DNA from: a virus
Reading direction: 5' to 3' (one strand)
Length of the DNA stretch: 64,000 nt
IMG/VR virus record: IMGVR_UViG_3300009126_000404
Span: 1-64,000 of that record
Of the stretch, positions 17,415-27,064 are shown piece by piece. Position numbers and translations under genes: made by a program. The notes beneath the pieces are model-generated. The model made no database searches, was not told the origin of the DNA, and worked only from the letters and a program-made list of their open reading frames with translations. Every line of letters starts with the position of its first letter. Within the stretch, counting starts at the first letter, position 1.

Positions 17415-17660
17415 ATGGATAAAGAATTGTGGAATGTAATACTTGATAATTATACACTAAGAGAATTACAGAGAGAAGCGGCACGAGCAATTAGTACAAT
17501 GCCTGCAGACAACAATAGTATCTATAAATTTAATAAAGAAGCACATCATAACAGTCAGCAATGGTATAGAGCTGTTATTATATATTACTGTGAAGAGCAC
17601 GGTGGATTTCCAAGTGAAATTGGACCAGGAAAAAATGTGAAACTAATAATGGATGATTAA
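17415..17660 (+). CDS. Hypothetical protein, 81 residues
   Basis: Start chosen at 17415 (ATG one base after the previous stop), not the in-frame TTG at 17403. The protein is mostly helical and ends in a Gly/Pro segment (GGFPSEIGPGKNVKLIMDD). It carries a single Cys and several aromatic residues. It is not recognised. Confidence 0.65.
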   Translation: MDKELWNVILDNYTLRELQREAARAISTMPADNNSIYKFNKEAHHNSQQWYRAVIIYYCEEHGGFPSEIGPGKNVKLIMDD

Positions 17661-17662
17661 AT

Positions 17663-17989
17663 ATGTATTTAAAAATAAACGATATAGGTGGTGTAGTTGT
17701 TAAAGATAATAAAACATATAAACTTAAAGATAACACATTATTAAATAATCTTGTTGTTAGTTCAACAGACTTAAAACCATACCAAAGTACAAACGGACAT
17801 ACACATCCTGGCCAAGAAGAAGTTTATTATTTTGTTAAAGGTGCAGGAACAATGTATTTAAATGATGTTCCAAAGTTTGTAGAAGCAGGTGATGTAGTTT
17901 TGATAGAAGACGGAGTACATCATAGAGTGAGTTGTGGACCAGAAGGACTATATTTTGTTTGTGTCTTTGATGGTAAGCGATCACATTGA
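17663..17989 (+). CDS. Cupin-domain protein
   Basis: This 108-residue single cupin has motif 1 TNGHTHPGQEEVYYFVKGAG (two His and a Glu as metal ligands) and motif 2 GDVVLIEDGVHHRV with the third His. Small cupins include isomerases, dioxygenases and ligand-binding proteins. Nothing in the sequence tells which. It sits between small phage proteins and a membrane protein just before four radical SAM genes, and might act on the same substrate (inference). Confidence 0.88.
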   Translation: MYLKINDIGGVVVKDNKTYKLKDNTLLNNLVVSSTDLKPYQSTNGHTHPGQEEVYYFVKGAGTMYLNDVPKFVEAGDVVLIEDGVHHRVSCGPEGLYFVCVFDGKRSH

Positions 17990-18339
17990 TGGAACTATTA
18001 TTAACTAATATAATATATGTAGGCTTTAGATTATTAGTTACAGCACATATAGTAAAATTCTTTCATAAATATTTTCCATTTGGAATTGCAGTATTAATTG
18101 CCGCACAGGTTAGTTTTTTATATGACGGTGGAATATTTGCATACTTATTTCAAGCACAAGCATTGCCAGAAGCAATGGAAATACTACAAGCAAATATATT
18201 ATATACATTGCGAGTAGGAATAGCATGGTGGATTATTAAAATGCTATGGGATAAGCTAAATAATTATTACTTAGCAGTCTTTATTGGTGCTGAATTAACA
18301 TTTATAGTAGACTATTTTATATTTGATGGATTATATTAA
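17989..18339 (+). CDS. Small integral membrane protein
   Basis: This 116-residue protein has about three hydrophobic segments (LLLTNIIYVGFRLLV, FGIAVLIAAQVSFLY, AVFIGAELTFIVDYFIF) with few charges. The ATG overlaps the cupin stop as TGATG, and its own stop overlaps the radical SAM ATG as TAATG, so translation is coupled. No function is recognised. Confidence 0.7.
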   Translation: MELLLTNIIYVGFRLLVTAHIVKFFHKYFPFGIAVLIAAQVSFLYDGGIFAYLFQAQALPEAMEILQANILYTLRVGIAWWIIKMLWDKLNNYYLAVFIGAELTFIVDYFIFDGLY

Positions 18340-19433
18340 TGTACAATTATAAGCAAATAAACGAAGTTCATTTAGAAGTTACACAACGTTGTAATGCAAG
18401 TTGCCCTATGTGTGACCGTAATGAAAATGGTGGACCAGTTAATCAACATATCAGAGGAAATTTACAAGAATTAACACTTGATGATTGTATTGATATATTT
18501 CCAGCAGACTTTATAGCACAATTAAAAACAATGTATATGTGTGGTAACTTGGGCGACCCAATTAGTGCTAGAGATACATTAGAAATATTTCAATGGTTTA
18601 GAGATTGTAATCCTAATATGTGGTTAAGCATGAATACAAACGCAGGTGCTAGAGATGTAGAGTGGTGGGCTGATGTAGCAAAAGTAATAGGTAAAAATGG
18701 ATGTGTTATCTTTAGTGTAGATGGGCTTGAAGAAACTAATCATTTATATAGGCAAGGAGTTAAATGGGAGTACGTTGAACGTAACATGAAAGCATTTATT
18801 GCCGCTGGTGGCAGAGCTCGTTGGGACTATTTAATATTTGAACATAGTGAATGTGATGTTGAACGTGCTGAACAACTTGCTAAAGAATGGGGCGTTGAAC
18901 GTTTTATGAAAAAGAAAACAGGTCGCTTTGTTAGAGCAGACAGTACAGCTAAACAAACACACCAAGCAAAGAATCGTAAAGGTGCAGATATGCAAAAACT
19001 TGCTAAACCTAAAAAAGCAGAACATCAAAACCTTGCACTATTAAAACAAGAAGAGATTGAAAAAACGTATGGTAGTATGATGGACTATTATAATCAAGCA
19101 ACAATAACATGTAAAGTAGCAAAGAAAGACCTTAAAAGTATTTTTATAACAGCAGAAGGATTAGTTATGCCTTGTTGTTGGACAGCAGGTCGTATGTATA
19201 AATGGTGGCACACTGATCCTAAAGTGGAACAGATATGGGACTTTATAGACAGAGTAGGAGGCAAGAATGGAATTAGTGCTAAGATAAATACCATAAAGGG
19301 TGTCTTTGAAAGTGGCATTATGAAAGATATACAACGTAGCTGGACATTAAACAGCATTAAAGAAGGTAAATTGGGAGTTTGTGCTATGAAATGTGGCACT
19401 GAATTTGATCCATATGGGGAGCAGTTTAAATGA
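18339..19433 (+). CDS. Radical SAM protein with C-terminal SPASM-like domain
   Basis: This 364-residue protein has CNASCPMC at residues 18-25, then CGNLGDP, the VDGLEETNHLYR block shared with the genes at 5867 and 37551, and a C-terminal VMPCCWTAGR plus CAMKCG that would bind an extra cluster. A roughly 60-residue Lys-rich insertion (about residues 195-255) separates the barrel from the SPASM part and is absent from its paralogs. The substrate is unknown. It is the first of four adjacent radical SAM genes. Confidence 0.88.
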   Translation: MYNYKQINEVHLEVTQRCNASCPMCDRNENGGPVNQHIRGNLQELTLDDCIDIFPADFIAQLKTMYMCGNLGDPISARDTLEIFQWFRDCNPNMWLSMNTNAGARDVEWWADVAKVIGKNGCVIFSVDGLEETNHLYRQGVKWEYVERNMKAFIAAGGRARWDYLIFEHSECDVERAEQLAKEWGVERFMKKKTGRFVRADSTAKQTHQAKNRKGADMQKLAKPKKAEHQNLALLKQEEIEKTYGSMMDYYNQATITCKVAKKDLKSIFITAEGLVMPCCWTAGRMYKWWHTDPKVEQIWDFIDRVGGKNGISAKINTIKGVFESGIMKDIQRSWTLNSIKEGKLGVCAMKCGTEFDPYGEQFK

Positions 19434-20689
19434 CAATGAGTTTAGATGACTTACCAACAAAAAGTTTTTGTATATTACCTTGGGTAAGTGCCAATATTGG
19501 CTCTGAAGGTGATGTAGTTCCTTGTTGCTTATGGCATGGTAAGAGTGCAAGATTTGCCAAAGAACATAATGTGAAACGAGCAATGGTTAGCGATGGATTA
19601 ACAAATGCTAGAAACAGTGAATATTTTCAAAAAATCAGACAAATGATGCTCGAAGGTAAAAGACCAAGCGGTTGTAATGTATGTTATAAAAATGAAGATA
19701 GCAAATTCCACAAAAATCACAAAGAGGCATACGGAAAAGAACATCTTAGAACTATACATCATAAAAGATTCGCACCTTGGTATAGATTTCATACGTATAA
19801 AAACGAACCAATGGCTATGAAATGGTTGGAGACGGGATTAAGCAACCTATGTAATATGGCATGTGTAATGTGTAACGGCGGCTCTAGTAGCATAATATAT
19901 AGTGCATTTAATCCTGGAAAAAGTATTCCTAAAGGATTTATTCAATCAATAGATAGTATAGATGAAGACTTAGAAGGATTAAAGTTACTAACACTCTTAG
20001 GTGGCGAGCCTATGATAGAAAAGAAACATGATACGTTCTTAGAAACGATTATAGAACAAAATAAAAACCCCAATACTTTAGAAATAGACTACCACACAAA
20101 TGGAAGTATACTTCCTAGTCAACGTGTAATTGAGCAATGGAAGAAAGTAAAACAAGTTAGAATTGTTTTCAGTATGGATAGTGTTGGCAAACATGTAAAA
20201 ATACAACGCCCTGGTAACTATGAATGGCAAGATATAGAAGATACTGTAGACAAGTACGTACAATTAGCAGAAAGTAATGCTAATATTATATTTTCAGTTA
20301 ATGTATTACTTACAGCATTAAACATAGGGTGCATAACAGAAACATGTGATTATCTTTATAGCAAATTAAAGAATTCAAAAACTGGCTGGATGCACACAAA
20401 TAGAATTGCACCCGGAATGGAATGGCATAGATATATTGATTATAGAAACTTGGGTAAAAAAACTAAACAAAGAATTAAAGACAAATGGAAAAAATGGGAA
20501 GATAGTAATCCGCCAGTTTTAGCTGACAAAGATCATGCAATATCTAGACTGTATCAAATAGCAAAAGTATCTATAAACGAAGAGGGAGACATGGATGAAC
20601 CACTTACAAAAGAACTTATGCTAAAAAAACATCCTCAGGCTAAATTATGGAAATTATATAAACAAGACTTAAAGGAATTAGATATATGA
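19430..20689 (+). CDS. Radical SAM protein with N-terminal twitch-like domain
   Basis: This 419-residue protein begins with KSFCILPW, then VVPCC, then CNVC, an auxiliary-cluster-like set placed before the radical SAM motif CNMACVMC (residues 141-148). A GGEPM motif follows. This order, with the cluster domain first, is the N-twitch arrangement I associate with phage radical SAM families. Its closest relative in the window is the gene at 61051, nearly colinear from LDDLPTKS to the EPLTKELML ending. The substrate is unknown. Confidence 0.85.
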   Translation: MTMSLDDLPTKSFCILPWVSANIGSEGDVVPCCLWHGKSARFAKEHNVKRAMVSDGLTNARNSEYFQKIRQMMLEGKRPSGCNVCYKNEDSKFHKNHKEAYGKEHLRTIHHKRFAPWYRFHTYKNEPMAMKWLETGLSNLCNMACVMCNGGSSSIIYSAFNPGKSIPKGFIQSIDSIDEDLEGLKLLTLLGGEPMIEKKHDTFLETIIEQNKNPNTLEIDYHTNGSILPSQRVIEQWKKVKQVRIVFSMDSVGKHVKIQRPGNYEWQDIEDTVDKYVQLAESNANIIFSVNVLLTALNIGCITETCDYLYSKLKNSKTGWMHTNRIAPGMEWHRYIDYRNLGKKTKQRIKDKWKKWEDSNPPVLADKDHAISRLYQIAKVSINEEGDMDEPLTKELMLKKHPQAKLWKLYKQDLKELDI

Positions 20690-21009
20690 TTGAGCTGTTT
20701 CTTAGTGCAATTCCAAATGTACTTTCTGCTATGTTTGTTGGAAGTATAGCAGGCGGACTAGTACAGGTATGTGAAAATGATATACCTAAACTTAAGAATC
20801 TTAAACCCAAACTATCAAAAGTTATGATTGAAAGAGAAGTATCAGAAGACATTCGAACTGCTTTTTGGGATTCATATGATAATATCTATAATGGACCTAA
20901 ACTTCCATCAGCCTGCGAGGAGGCTTTACAAGCAGTAGGTACATCAAAACAAGAAGTTATAGATGAAATTAGTCCAGAAAAAAGCACACATGAACAAAGA
21001 TTTAGATAA
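20686..21009 (+). CDS. Small membrane-anchored hypothetical protein
   Basis: This 107-residue protein has one hydrophobic segment near residues 5-27 (FLSAIPNVLSAMFVGSIAGGL) and a soluble, charged remainder. It overlaps the upstream radical SAM gene by ATGA and the downstream one by 20 bases, so it is likely co-translated with both. No family is recognised. Confidence 0.65.
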   Translation: MIELFLSAIPNVLSAMFVGSIAGGLVQVCENDIPKLKNLKPKLSKVMIEREVSEDIRTAFWDSYDNIYNGPKLPSACEEALQAVGTSKQEVIDEISPEKSTHEQRFR

Positions 21010-22180
21010 TAAAAAACCAGCTTGTTATGTTCCATGGGTTACTCGATATGACTGGGGAAATGGAGATATAACTCCTTGCTGTGAGTTTGATCCTAATACG
21101 AAAATCAAAACAACAGAAAATATGTCATTAGAGGATAGCTTTAATCATCCCAAAATGAAAGCATTAAGAACACAATTATTAACTTGTGATAAAAATGATA
21201 TTGATGCCCTCCCGACTGGTTGCAACCAATGTAAAGTATTTGAAAAAGCAGGAATGAAGGACTCAATGAGGCTAGCCGTTACTGATGTAGTCGAAAGAGC
21301 TGAACAAAACTCATCATATAAATTTAACCCTGATGAATTTAAGTTGCTATGGTTAGATTATAGAGAGAGTAACCTTTGTAACTTTAGTTGCAAAATGTGT
21401 GGTGAGGATTTGAGCAGTACACACGCAAAGATACAAGGAAAATATGGCAAGACAGGTATAATAAAAAGTCCTCATAAATTACAAATGTACTTAGATAGAT
21501 TAGATGAAGTGAAATATGTTCAATTCTTAGGTGGTGAACCAGTATTAACTGATTCAATGTATATTATTCTAAAAGAAATAAAAAAGCGTAACCTACAGCA
21601 TCAGATTTGCATGAATATTACAACCAATGGTAGTTTACTGCATAAAGATAACGATAGTTTATTAGAATTATGTAAAGGATTTGATGCTGTACAAATTGCA
21701 ATAAGCATTGATTGTATGGGAGATCAACATAATTATTGGAGGCACAAAGGTACATGGAATATAGTATGGAAAAACACACGTGAAATAGAAAAATGGGTAC
21801 ACTCTCAAGACGGTGCAAATATGAAAATAAGAACTGCTATTGGTTGGCCAAATGCATATGCTGCCAGAAAGACATTTGATATATTTGCTGATAAGTTAGG
21901 CAATGGCAAAGTAATTCATGTATGGAATTTAGTTAATATTCCAAGAGGATTAAGTCTTACACAATTGCCTCAAGACAGATTAGATGATTTATCCGTTTGG
22001 TGGAAGGATTATCCAGATGTAGCAAAAATGTTTAAAAATACTATATCTAACCCTAATATAAGAGAATTAATGTGGGTAAAAAAAGATATATTTAAGAAAC
22101 ATGATGCATGGCATGGAAACAGTTTTGTAAAGGCCTTTCCTGAATTTGAAGATTTTTATAACAATATAGAAGATATGTAA
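20990..22180 (+). CDS. Radical SAM protein with N-terminal twitch-like domain
   Basis: I chose ATG 20990 because it gives MNKDLDNKKPACYVPW, matching the start of the following paralog. The N-terminal cysteines are CYVPW, TPCCEF and CNQC; the radical SAM motif CNFSCKMC starts at residue 130, followed by FLGGEPV. It is a tandem duplicate of the next gene, with identical blocks such as LQMYLDRLDEVK and YWRHKGTWNIVWKNT. The substrate is unknown. Confidence 0.86.
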   Translation: MNKDLDNKKPACYVPWVTRYDWGNGDITPCCEFDPNTKIKTTENMSLEDSFNHPKMKALRTQLLTCDKNDIDALPTGCNQCKVFEKAGMKDSMRLAVTDVVERAEQNSSYKFNPDEFKLLWLDYRESNLCNFSCKMCGEDLSSTHAKIQGKYGKTGIIKSPHKLQMYLDRLDEVKYVQFLGGEPVLTDSMYIILKEIKKRNLQHQICMNITTNGSLLHKDNDSLLELCKGFDAVQIAISIDCMGDQHNYWRHKGTWNIVWKNTREIEKWVHSQDGANMKIRTAIGWPNAYAARKTFDIFADKLGNGKVIHVWNLVNIPRGLSLTQLPQDRLDDLSVWWKDYPDVAKMFKNTISNPNIRELMWVKKDIFKKHDAWHGNSFVKAFPEFEDFYNNIEDM

Positions 22181-23343
22181 TGAATAATAAAAGACCAGCT
22201 TGTTATGCTCCATGGGTTACCACATATGAATGGTCTAATGGAGATATAACTCCTTGTTGTGAATGGGATAGAGGAGAAGATGTTGACCACATCATGCATT
22301 CAAAAAAGCATCTATCATTTGAAGATAGATTTAATCATTCTAACTCACAAGCACTGCGAAAGAAAATGATGGAAGGACCTATTACAAATATACCTGGGTG
22401 TACCCATTGTGTTAATAATGAAAGATTAGGAGCATTCTCACATAGGCAATATCTTGATAAGTTAGTAGAAGATAGACAACCAATAGATCTAAATAAATTT
22501 ATGTTAGTACATATGGATTATAGAGAAAGTAATCTGTGTAATTTTAGTTGTAAAATGTGTGGACACGATTTAAGTAGCACACATGCTGTAATAAGAAATT
22601 GGATTGATGGTGATAACAAACAATTTCCAAAAGATGGAGTAAGAAAAAATCAACATCATTTACAAATGTATTTAGATAGATTAGATGAAGTTAAAATAAT
22701 ACATTTCTTAGGTGGCGAGCCTATGTTAATGGACTCAATGTATATCATTTTAGAAGAAATAAAAAAACGCGATATAGGAAAAAATATAAATGTACGTATT
22801 ACAACTAACGGTAGTTTATTACATAGAGAAAAAGATAATCTATTTGAATATTTAGAAGGAATAAAGTACAAAGCATTTTTTATAAGTATAGAGGCTATAG
22901 GCGATCAACATAACTATTGGCGACATAAAGGCACATGGAATATTGTATGGAAAAATACTCTTGAGATAAACAAATATGTAAAAGAGAATAAACGTAATAC
23001 AGGAATAGGAATTAGAACTGTATTATCATGGCCAACTGCATATGCGGCAAAAAAAGCATTTGATTTAATGAAAGACAATGGTATAGATCACGGTTATACC
23101 TTTATCATGGATCCAAAAGGATTAAGAATATCACAGTTACCACAGCATCACCTTGATGCTTTAGTTGAACATTGGAAAGAATATCCAGAAATACAGGATG
23201 CATTCTTAAATACTAAATCAAGAATTAATTGGGCAGAACTTAGCGAACAAAAAAAGACAATGATGCAACATGATGCATGGCATAAAAATAGTTTCGTAGA
23301 TGCATTTCCTGAATTTGAAGAGTTTTATAACAAGATCCCTTAA
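22180..23343 (+). CDS. Radical SAM protein with N-terminal twitch-like domain
   Basis: This 387-residue protein shares its whole layout with the gene before it: CYAPW, TPCCEW and CTHC, then CNFSCKMC from residue 120, then GGEPM. Both end with the same HDAWHKNSFVDAFPEFEEFYN-like segment. The start overlaps the previous stop as TAATG. The divergence between the copies suggests related but distinct substrates (inference). The operon ends here; a promoter follows. Confidence 0.86.
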   Translation: MNNKRPACYAPWVTTYEWSNGDITPCCEWDRGEDVDHIMHSKKHLSFEDRFNHSNSQALRKKMMEGPITNIPGCTHCVNNERLGAFSHRQYLDKLVEDRQPIDLNKFMLVHMDYRESNLCNFSCKMCGHDLSSTHAVIRNWIDGDNKQFPKDGVRKNQHHLQMYLDRLDEVKIIHFLGGEPMLMDSMYIILEEIKKRDIGKNINVRITTNGSLLHREKDNLFEYLEGIKYKAFFISIEAIGDQHNYWRHKGTWNIVWKNTLEINKYVKENKRNTGIGIRTVLSWPTAYAAKKAFDLMKDNGIDHGYTFIMDPKGLRISQLPQHHLDALVEHWKEYPEIQDAFLNTKSRINWAELSEQKKTMMQHDAWHKNSFVDAFPEFEEFYNKIP

Positions 23344-23362
23344 ATATAAGCACTTATATAGG

Positions 23363-23391
23363 TTGACTTAACCTAATTTCCTTGCTATAAT
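23363..23391 (+). promoter_or_regulatory. Sigma70-type promoter for the exonuclease gene group
   Basis: TTGACT at 23363-23368 and TATAAT at 23386-23391 have a 17-base spacer. An AGGTT/AACCT inverted repeat (23361-23365, 23371-23375) surrounds the -35 element. Confidence 0.8.
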
Positions 23392-23437
23392 AACTAATAA
23401 AACAACAATTAACCAATCAATCGGAGAAAATCCCACA

Positions 23438-23938
23438 ATGATTGACATGAACTTAAACGGCGAGCAATTTGCTAAAGACTATTTTAAATGGTCAGCATAT
23501 TATAACTATATGCTAGTATCATTCTATGTAACTAGAATATCAAAGCAATGTGCAAGGTTTGACAAACCATTTCCATGGAATGTAAACTTTTATTCATTAC
23601 ATACTGACAAATATGTATTAACCAATGAATCAAATAGAGCTACAATGGGAAGAAATTTTGATGATACTCATTTTGTGCAAGATACATATTATAATATAGC
23701 CAGATACATATACAATCATCCCAACGAGGATAAACAATCAATCAAACAATATCTATTAGACGAAGGGCGATGCATACCCAAAGCATTCGCTATGCAATAC
23801 ATTATTGGTGCAATAGAAACATCTGACCTAGAAGCATTTAAACTATGCTTAAATAAATTAAGAATAATAAAATGGGATGAGGCTATGACAAATGGTGTAT
23901 CTAAATGGGACGTAAGTTGGGATGGATTAAACTTATAA
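23438..23938 (+). CDS. Hypothetical protein, 166 residues
   Basis: It is rich in Tyr, Phe and Trp and probably mostly helical. A CGGAGAAA-like ribosome site precedes the ATG. It is the first gene after the promoter and is coupled to the DexA-like exonuclease by a TAATG overlap, which hints at a role in DNA metabolism. No motif is recognised. Confidence 0.65.
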   Translation: MIDMNLNGEQFAKDYFKWSAYYNYMLVSFYVTRISKQCARFDKPFPWNVNFYSLHTDKYVLTNESNRATMGRNFDDTHFVQDTYYNIARYIYNHPNEDKQSIKQYLLDEGRCIPKAFAMQYIIGAIETSDLEAFKLCLNKLRIIKWDEAMTNGVSKWDVSWDGLNL

Positions 23939-24477
23939 TGACAACACACGCAATGATAGATTTAGAAACACTAGGCACTACACCAGATTGTGCAGTACTA
24001 ACAATTGGTGGTGTTAAGTTTGATCCTAATCTTATTCATAAACCAACACAAGAATTTTATTATAGATTTGAAGTAAATGAACAATTAGATAAAGGTAGGA
24101 CTACTTTAGAAAGTACACTTGAGTGGTGGGGTAAACAAGATGAAGCAGTGCGTGAAGAAGCCCTAGGTGACGGGAATCGTACACCTGTAATAGAAGTACT
24201 TCAAGCATTAAACAAGTGGTGCGTAGGAGTTGATGCTTTTTGGTGTCAAGGTCCTGCATTTGATATATGTATATTGGAAAATTTATATAGACAATATGAT
24301 CATCATATACCTTGGGCTTTTTGGAAAATTAAAGATAGTAGAACACTGTTTAGTATTATGCCAAAAGACCCACGTAAAGAAATAAACTTTTCGGCACACA
24401 ATGCATTAGAAGATTGTAAAGTACAAGCAATGTGTGTACAGCAAACAATAAAAGAATTAGGTTTAACCATAAGGTAG
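23938..24477 (+). CDS. dexA: DnaQ-fold 3'-5' exonuclease, T4 DexA-like
   Basis: This 179-residue protein has the DEDDh exonuclease residues: AMIDLET (first Asp and Glu), CQGPAFDICILE (second Asp) and HNALEDC (His and last Asp). T4 DexA removes nucleotides from 3' ends of DNA. Length and motif spacing fit that family, and the gene lies just upstream of a clamp-like gene. The ATG at 23938 overlaps the previous stop; the GTG/ATG-rich stretch further upstream lies inside that gene and was not used. Confidence 0.82.
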   Translation: MTTHAMIDLETLGTTPDCAVLTIGGVKFDPNLIHKPTQEFYYRFEVNEQLDKGRTTLESTLEWWGKQDEAVREEALGDGNRTPVIEVLQALNKWCVGVDAFWCQGPAFDICILENLYRQYDHHIPWAFWKIKDSRTLFSIMPKDPRKEINFSAHNALEDCKVQAMCVQQTIKELGLTIR

Positions 24478-24529
24478 ACTTGAGAAGTATTAGAAACATC
24501 AATTTTAAACTCATAAATCAATGTTTTTG

Positions 24530-24558
24530 TTGACATTTTCTAAATACTATTATACAAT
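24530..24558 (+). promoter_or_regulatory. Overlapping sigma70-type promoter and late box before the clamp gene
   Basis: TTGACA at 24530-24535 and TACAAT at 24553-24558 have a 17-base spacer. A TAAATA late-type box (24541-24546) lies inside that spacer, so the site may serve early and late transcription. Confidence 0.65.
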
Positions 24559-24585
24559 AAAGTAACTAAACACAGGAGAAAGTAT

Positions 24586-25338
24586 ATGAGTACAAGAGAT
24601 ATAGTGCAAGACATTGTCAAGCACACAGCCGGCCTAGGCTTTATTACATCAGTAAAAGTAACAGGTACAGACGAAAGCACGACACTAGATGCAATGGATG
24701 CAGATCGTACAGTGATTTTACAGGCTAAACTACACAACACAGTAGACGAGTTCAAAGGTGAATTTGGACTTGGTAACCTTGGATTTTTAGCAGGTGTTAC
24801 AGCATTACCAAACTATCAAACAGATGATTCAACAGTAGAAGTTGTATCACGTGAACGTAATGGAGTTGCAAGTCCAGATCATTTGATGTTCAGAGATGTT
24901 GAAGGTAACACAGACCAATATCGTTTTATGAGCAAAGAAATTATTGAACAAACTTTACAAACAGTTAAGTTCAAAGGTGTTGAATGGGATGTAACACTTG
25001 AGCCAACTAAAGCAAAAGTAAATGAATTACAAGCAGTAGCAGGAATATATGGTGGTATTGAACCAAACTTTACAGTTAAAACTGATAAAGATGCAAACCT
25101 TATTATTACTGTTGGTGCCGCTGATGGTAGTTTTACAGGTAAACGTACATTTGCACAAAATGTAAATGGTGAAATCACAGAAGGTTATGCATGGCCATTA
25201 AACCAAGTACTAGCAATTTTAAGACTTGGAATGAGTGGAACGTGTGTAATGCAAATTAGTAAGAAAGGTGCATTGTTAATTTCAGTTGATTCTGGCATTG
25301 GCAAGTATGATTATATTTTACCAGCACTAACAGTATAG
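24586..25338 (+). CDS. Sliding-clamp-like protein (T4 gp45 type)
   Basis: This 250-residue protein has two similar beta-rich halves. LHNTVDEFKGEFGLGNLG followed by FLAGVTALPNY matches the domain pattern of T4 gp45, and the end (GKYDYILPAL) matches the last strand of a clamp. A clamp encircles DNA and tethers the polymerase; in T4 it also switches on late transcription. The TAAATA boxes in this window fit that. Clamps diverge strongly, so a structure comparison is needed to be sure. Confidence 0.65.
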   Translation: MSTRDIVQDIVKHTAGLGFITSVKVTGTDESTTLDAMDADRTVILQAKLHNTVDEFKGEFGLGNLGFLAGVTALPNYQTDDSTVEVVSRERNGVASPDHLMFRDVEGNTDQYRFMSKEIIEQTLQTVKFKGVEWDVTLEPTKAKVNELQAVAGIYGGIEPNFTVKTDKDANLIITVGAADGSFTGKRTFAQNVNGEITEGYAWPLNQVLAILRLGMSGTCVMQISKKGALLISVDSGIGKYDYILPALTV

Positions 25339-25350
25339 GATAAAGACGAC

Positions 25351-26844
25351 GTGGCAGACATAAAAAACTTAACAGAAAGCAATAAAGACTACAGTGTATT
25401 CTTACCGAGTATCAGTAGTTTTTATTCAAAGTTTATAGCCCAAGCACAAAAGCGTCCAGACTTTGTTAAGCCTGAACGTATGCCTAAAGGATTTGAATTT
25501 GGGATAGATGGCTTTGACTTTTTAAAACCAAAAAATAGTTACTATCATTACAAATGGGGATTATACTCTGCAGGTCATGCTACTCGCGATACAGCGAAAA
25601 GTGATGTGCAAGAGCCAATGATCCAAAAACGTGATAGAGAAACTAGTTTTATTCTCGGCGACAGTGGCGGATATCAAATTGCTACTGGTGTAATTCAGTG
25701 TGATTGGGAAAACTTTAAAACAAATGATGATCTACGTAAAACAATGCTTAACTGGTTAGAACATACGTGTGATTATAGTATGATACTAGATGTACCAACA
25801 CTTGCCGCGGCTCCACCGTTGAATGCAAAGACAGGATTAAGAGATTGGATAGATTGCTTAGATTATACAATTCATAATAATGATTACTTTGTAAGACACA
25901 GAACAGGTAATACAAAGTTTTTAAATGTATTACAAGGAAACAACGAACAACAAGCAGACGATTGGTATAATGCAGTTAAGAACTATCAGTTTGAAGGATG
26001 GGCAATGGCTGGTTATAATATGAAGCAGTTACATCTTGCATTGCGTAGGCTTATTGTATTAAGAGATGAGAAGATGCTTGACCCAGGTAGAGATTTAATT
26101 CACTATCTAGGAACAAGTAAATTAAATTGGGCGTGTATTTTTACAGCCATACAACGTAATATTAGAGAAACTATTAATCCAAATATGATGGTATCATATG
26201 ATGCGGCTAGTCCTTTTCTTACAACAGCCAAAGGACAAGCATACAGTCAGCATGTACATAGAAACGATAAGTTTAGTAATGTTATGGAACAAGCAGTAGA
26301 TGATAAACGTTTACAATATAGTAATATACCTTTTCCATTTAATAGTCCTATTGGGCAACGTATGACAATGGGAGACATTTGTTATATGGGACCAGGTATG
26401 CTTAATAAAATTGGCAAGGAAGGCAAGACTAGTTGGGATAGTTTCTCATACTTCTTGCTAATGGCACATAACGTTTATCAACATATTGAAAGTGTACAAC
26501 GTGCTAATGCATTATCTGATATTGCATGTACAAGATATAAGCCAAACCATTTAGAATGGAGTAAAGTAAAAGCGAAACAACAAGAATTTGACTTATGGGT
26601 TCCACGTGATGTAATTTATGTTACAGAATTCATTAACAAATTATTTAAGAGCGAAACGCCTATGCAATTGCTTAACGAAGGTGAAGCAATGCTAACAAAC
26701 TTTAGTGGAATGAAATCCATCAAAACATCACAAGGTGCATTTGATAGTTTGTTTGATTCGGGCGATAACATTCAAGAGGAATCCGACGGTGAGTACACGG
26801 CGGAACAAGTAGAAGCGGCGGAGGATTTCTTAGAACACCTATAA
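25351..26844 (+). CDS. dpdA: DpdA-like DNA 7-deazaguanine transglycosylase (TGT family)
   Basis: This 497-residue protein contains the tRNA-guanine transglycosylase hallmark GDSGGYQ (about residue 105) and, later, ILDVPT and a GWAMAGYNMKQLHLALRR region that resembles the substrate pocket. It is unlike ordinary Tgt in length and lacks a clear C-terminal CxCxxC zinc site. DpdA enzymes exchange guanine in DNA for a 7-deazaguanine, protecting phage DNA from restriction. FolE, QueD and QueE genes in the same region support this. The start is GTG. Confidence 0.8.
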   Translation: MADIKNLTESNKDYSVFLPSISSFYSKFIAQAQKRPDFVKPERMPKGFEFGIDGFDFLKPKNSYYHYKWGLYSAGHATRDTAKSDVQEPMIQKRDRETSFILGDSGGYQIATGVIQCDWENFKTNDDLRKTMLNWLEHTCDYSMILDVPTLAAAPPLNAKTGLRDWIDCLDYTIHNNDYFVRHRTGNTKFLNVLQGNNEQQADDWYNAVKNYQFEGWAMAGYNMKQLHLALRRLIVLRDEKMLDPGRDLIHYLGTSKLNWACIFTAIQRNIRETINPNMMVSYDAASPFLTTAKGQAYSQHVHRNDKFSNVMEQAVDDKRLQYSNIPFPFNSPIGQRMTMGDICYMGPGMLNKIGKEGKTSWDSFSYFLLMAHNVYQHIESVQRANALSDIACTRYKPNHLEWSKVKAKQQEFDLWVPRDVIYVTEFINKLFKSETPMQLLNEGEAMLTNFSGMKSIKTSQGAFDSLFDSGDNIQEESDGEYTAEQVEAAEDFLEHL

Positions 26845-26860
26845 ACAAGGAGAGATTATT

Positions 26861-27061
26861 ATGGGAAGTGGTACAGTTAACAGTAAAAAAAGACATTTAG
26901 AACATTTGATTGAGAAACATAGAAACTTAGATGAACAAATAACAGCTTTTTATAATCAAATGCATCCAGATGAGAAAATTAGGCAAATGAAATTTGATAA
27001 GTTAATGTTAAAACAAGAAATCGCAAGTTTAGAAACAGAAATAGCAGGAATGAAAGATTAG
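26861..27061 (+). CDS. YdcH/DUF465-like small helical protein
   Basis: This 66-residue, two-helix protein follows the DUF465 pattern: HLEHLIEKHRNLDEQI, then a short break, then KLMLKQEIASLE. The family is found widely in proteobacteria and its role is not established. A good AAGGAGA lies 9 bases before the ATG. It follows the DpdA-like gene by 16 bases. Confidence 0.75.
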   Translation: MGSGTVNSKKRHLEHLIEKHRNLDEQITAFYNQMHPDEKIRQMKFDKLMLKQEIASLETEIAGMKD

Positions 27062-27064
27062 ATT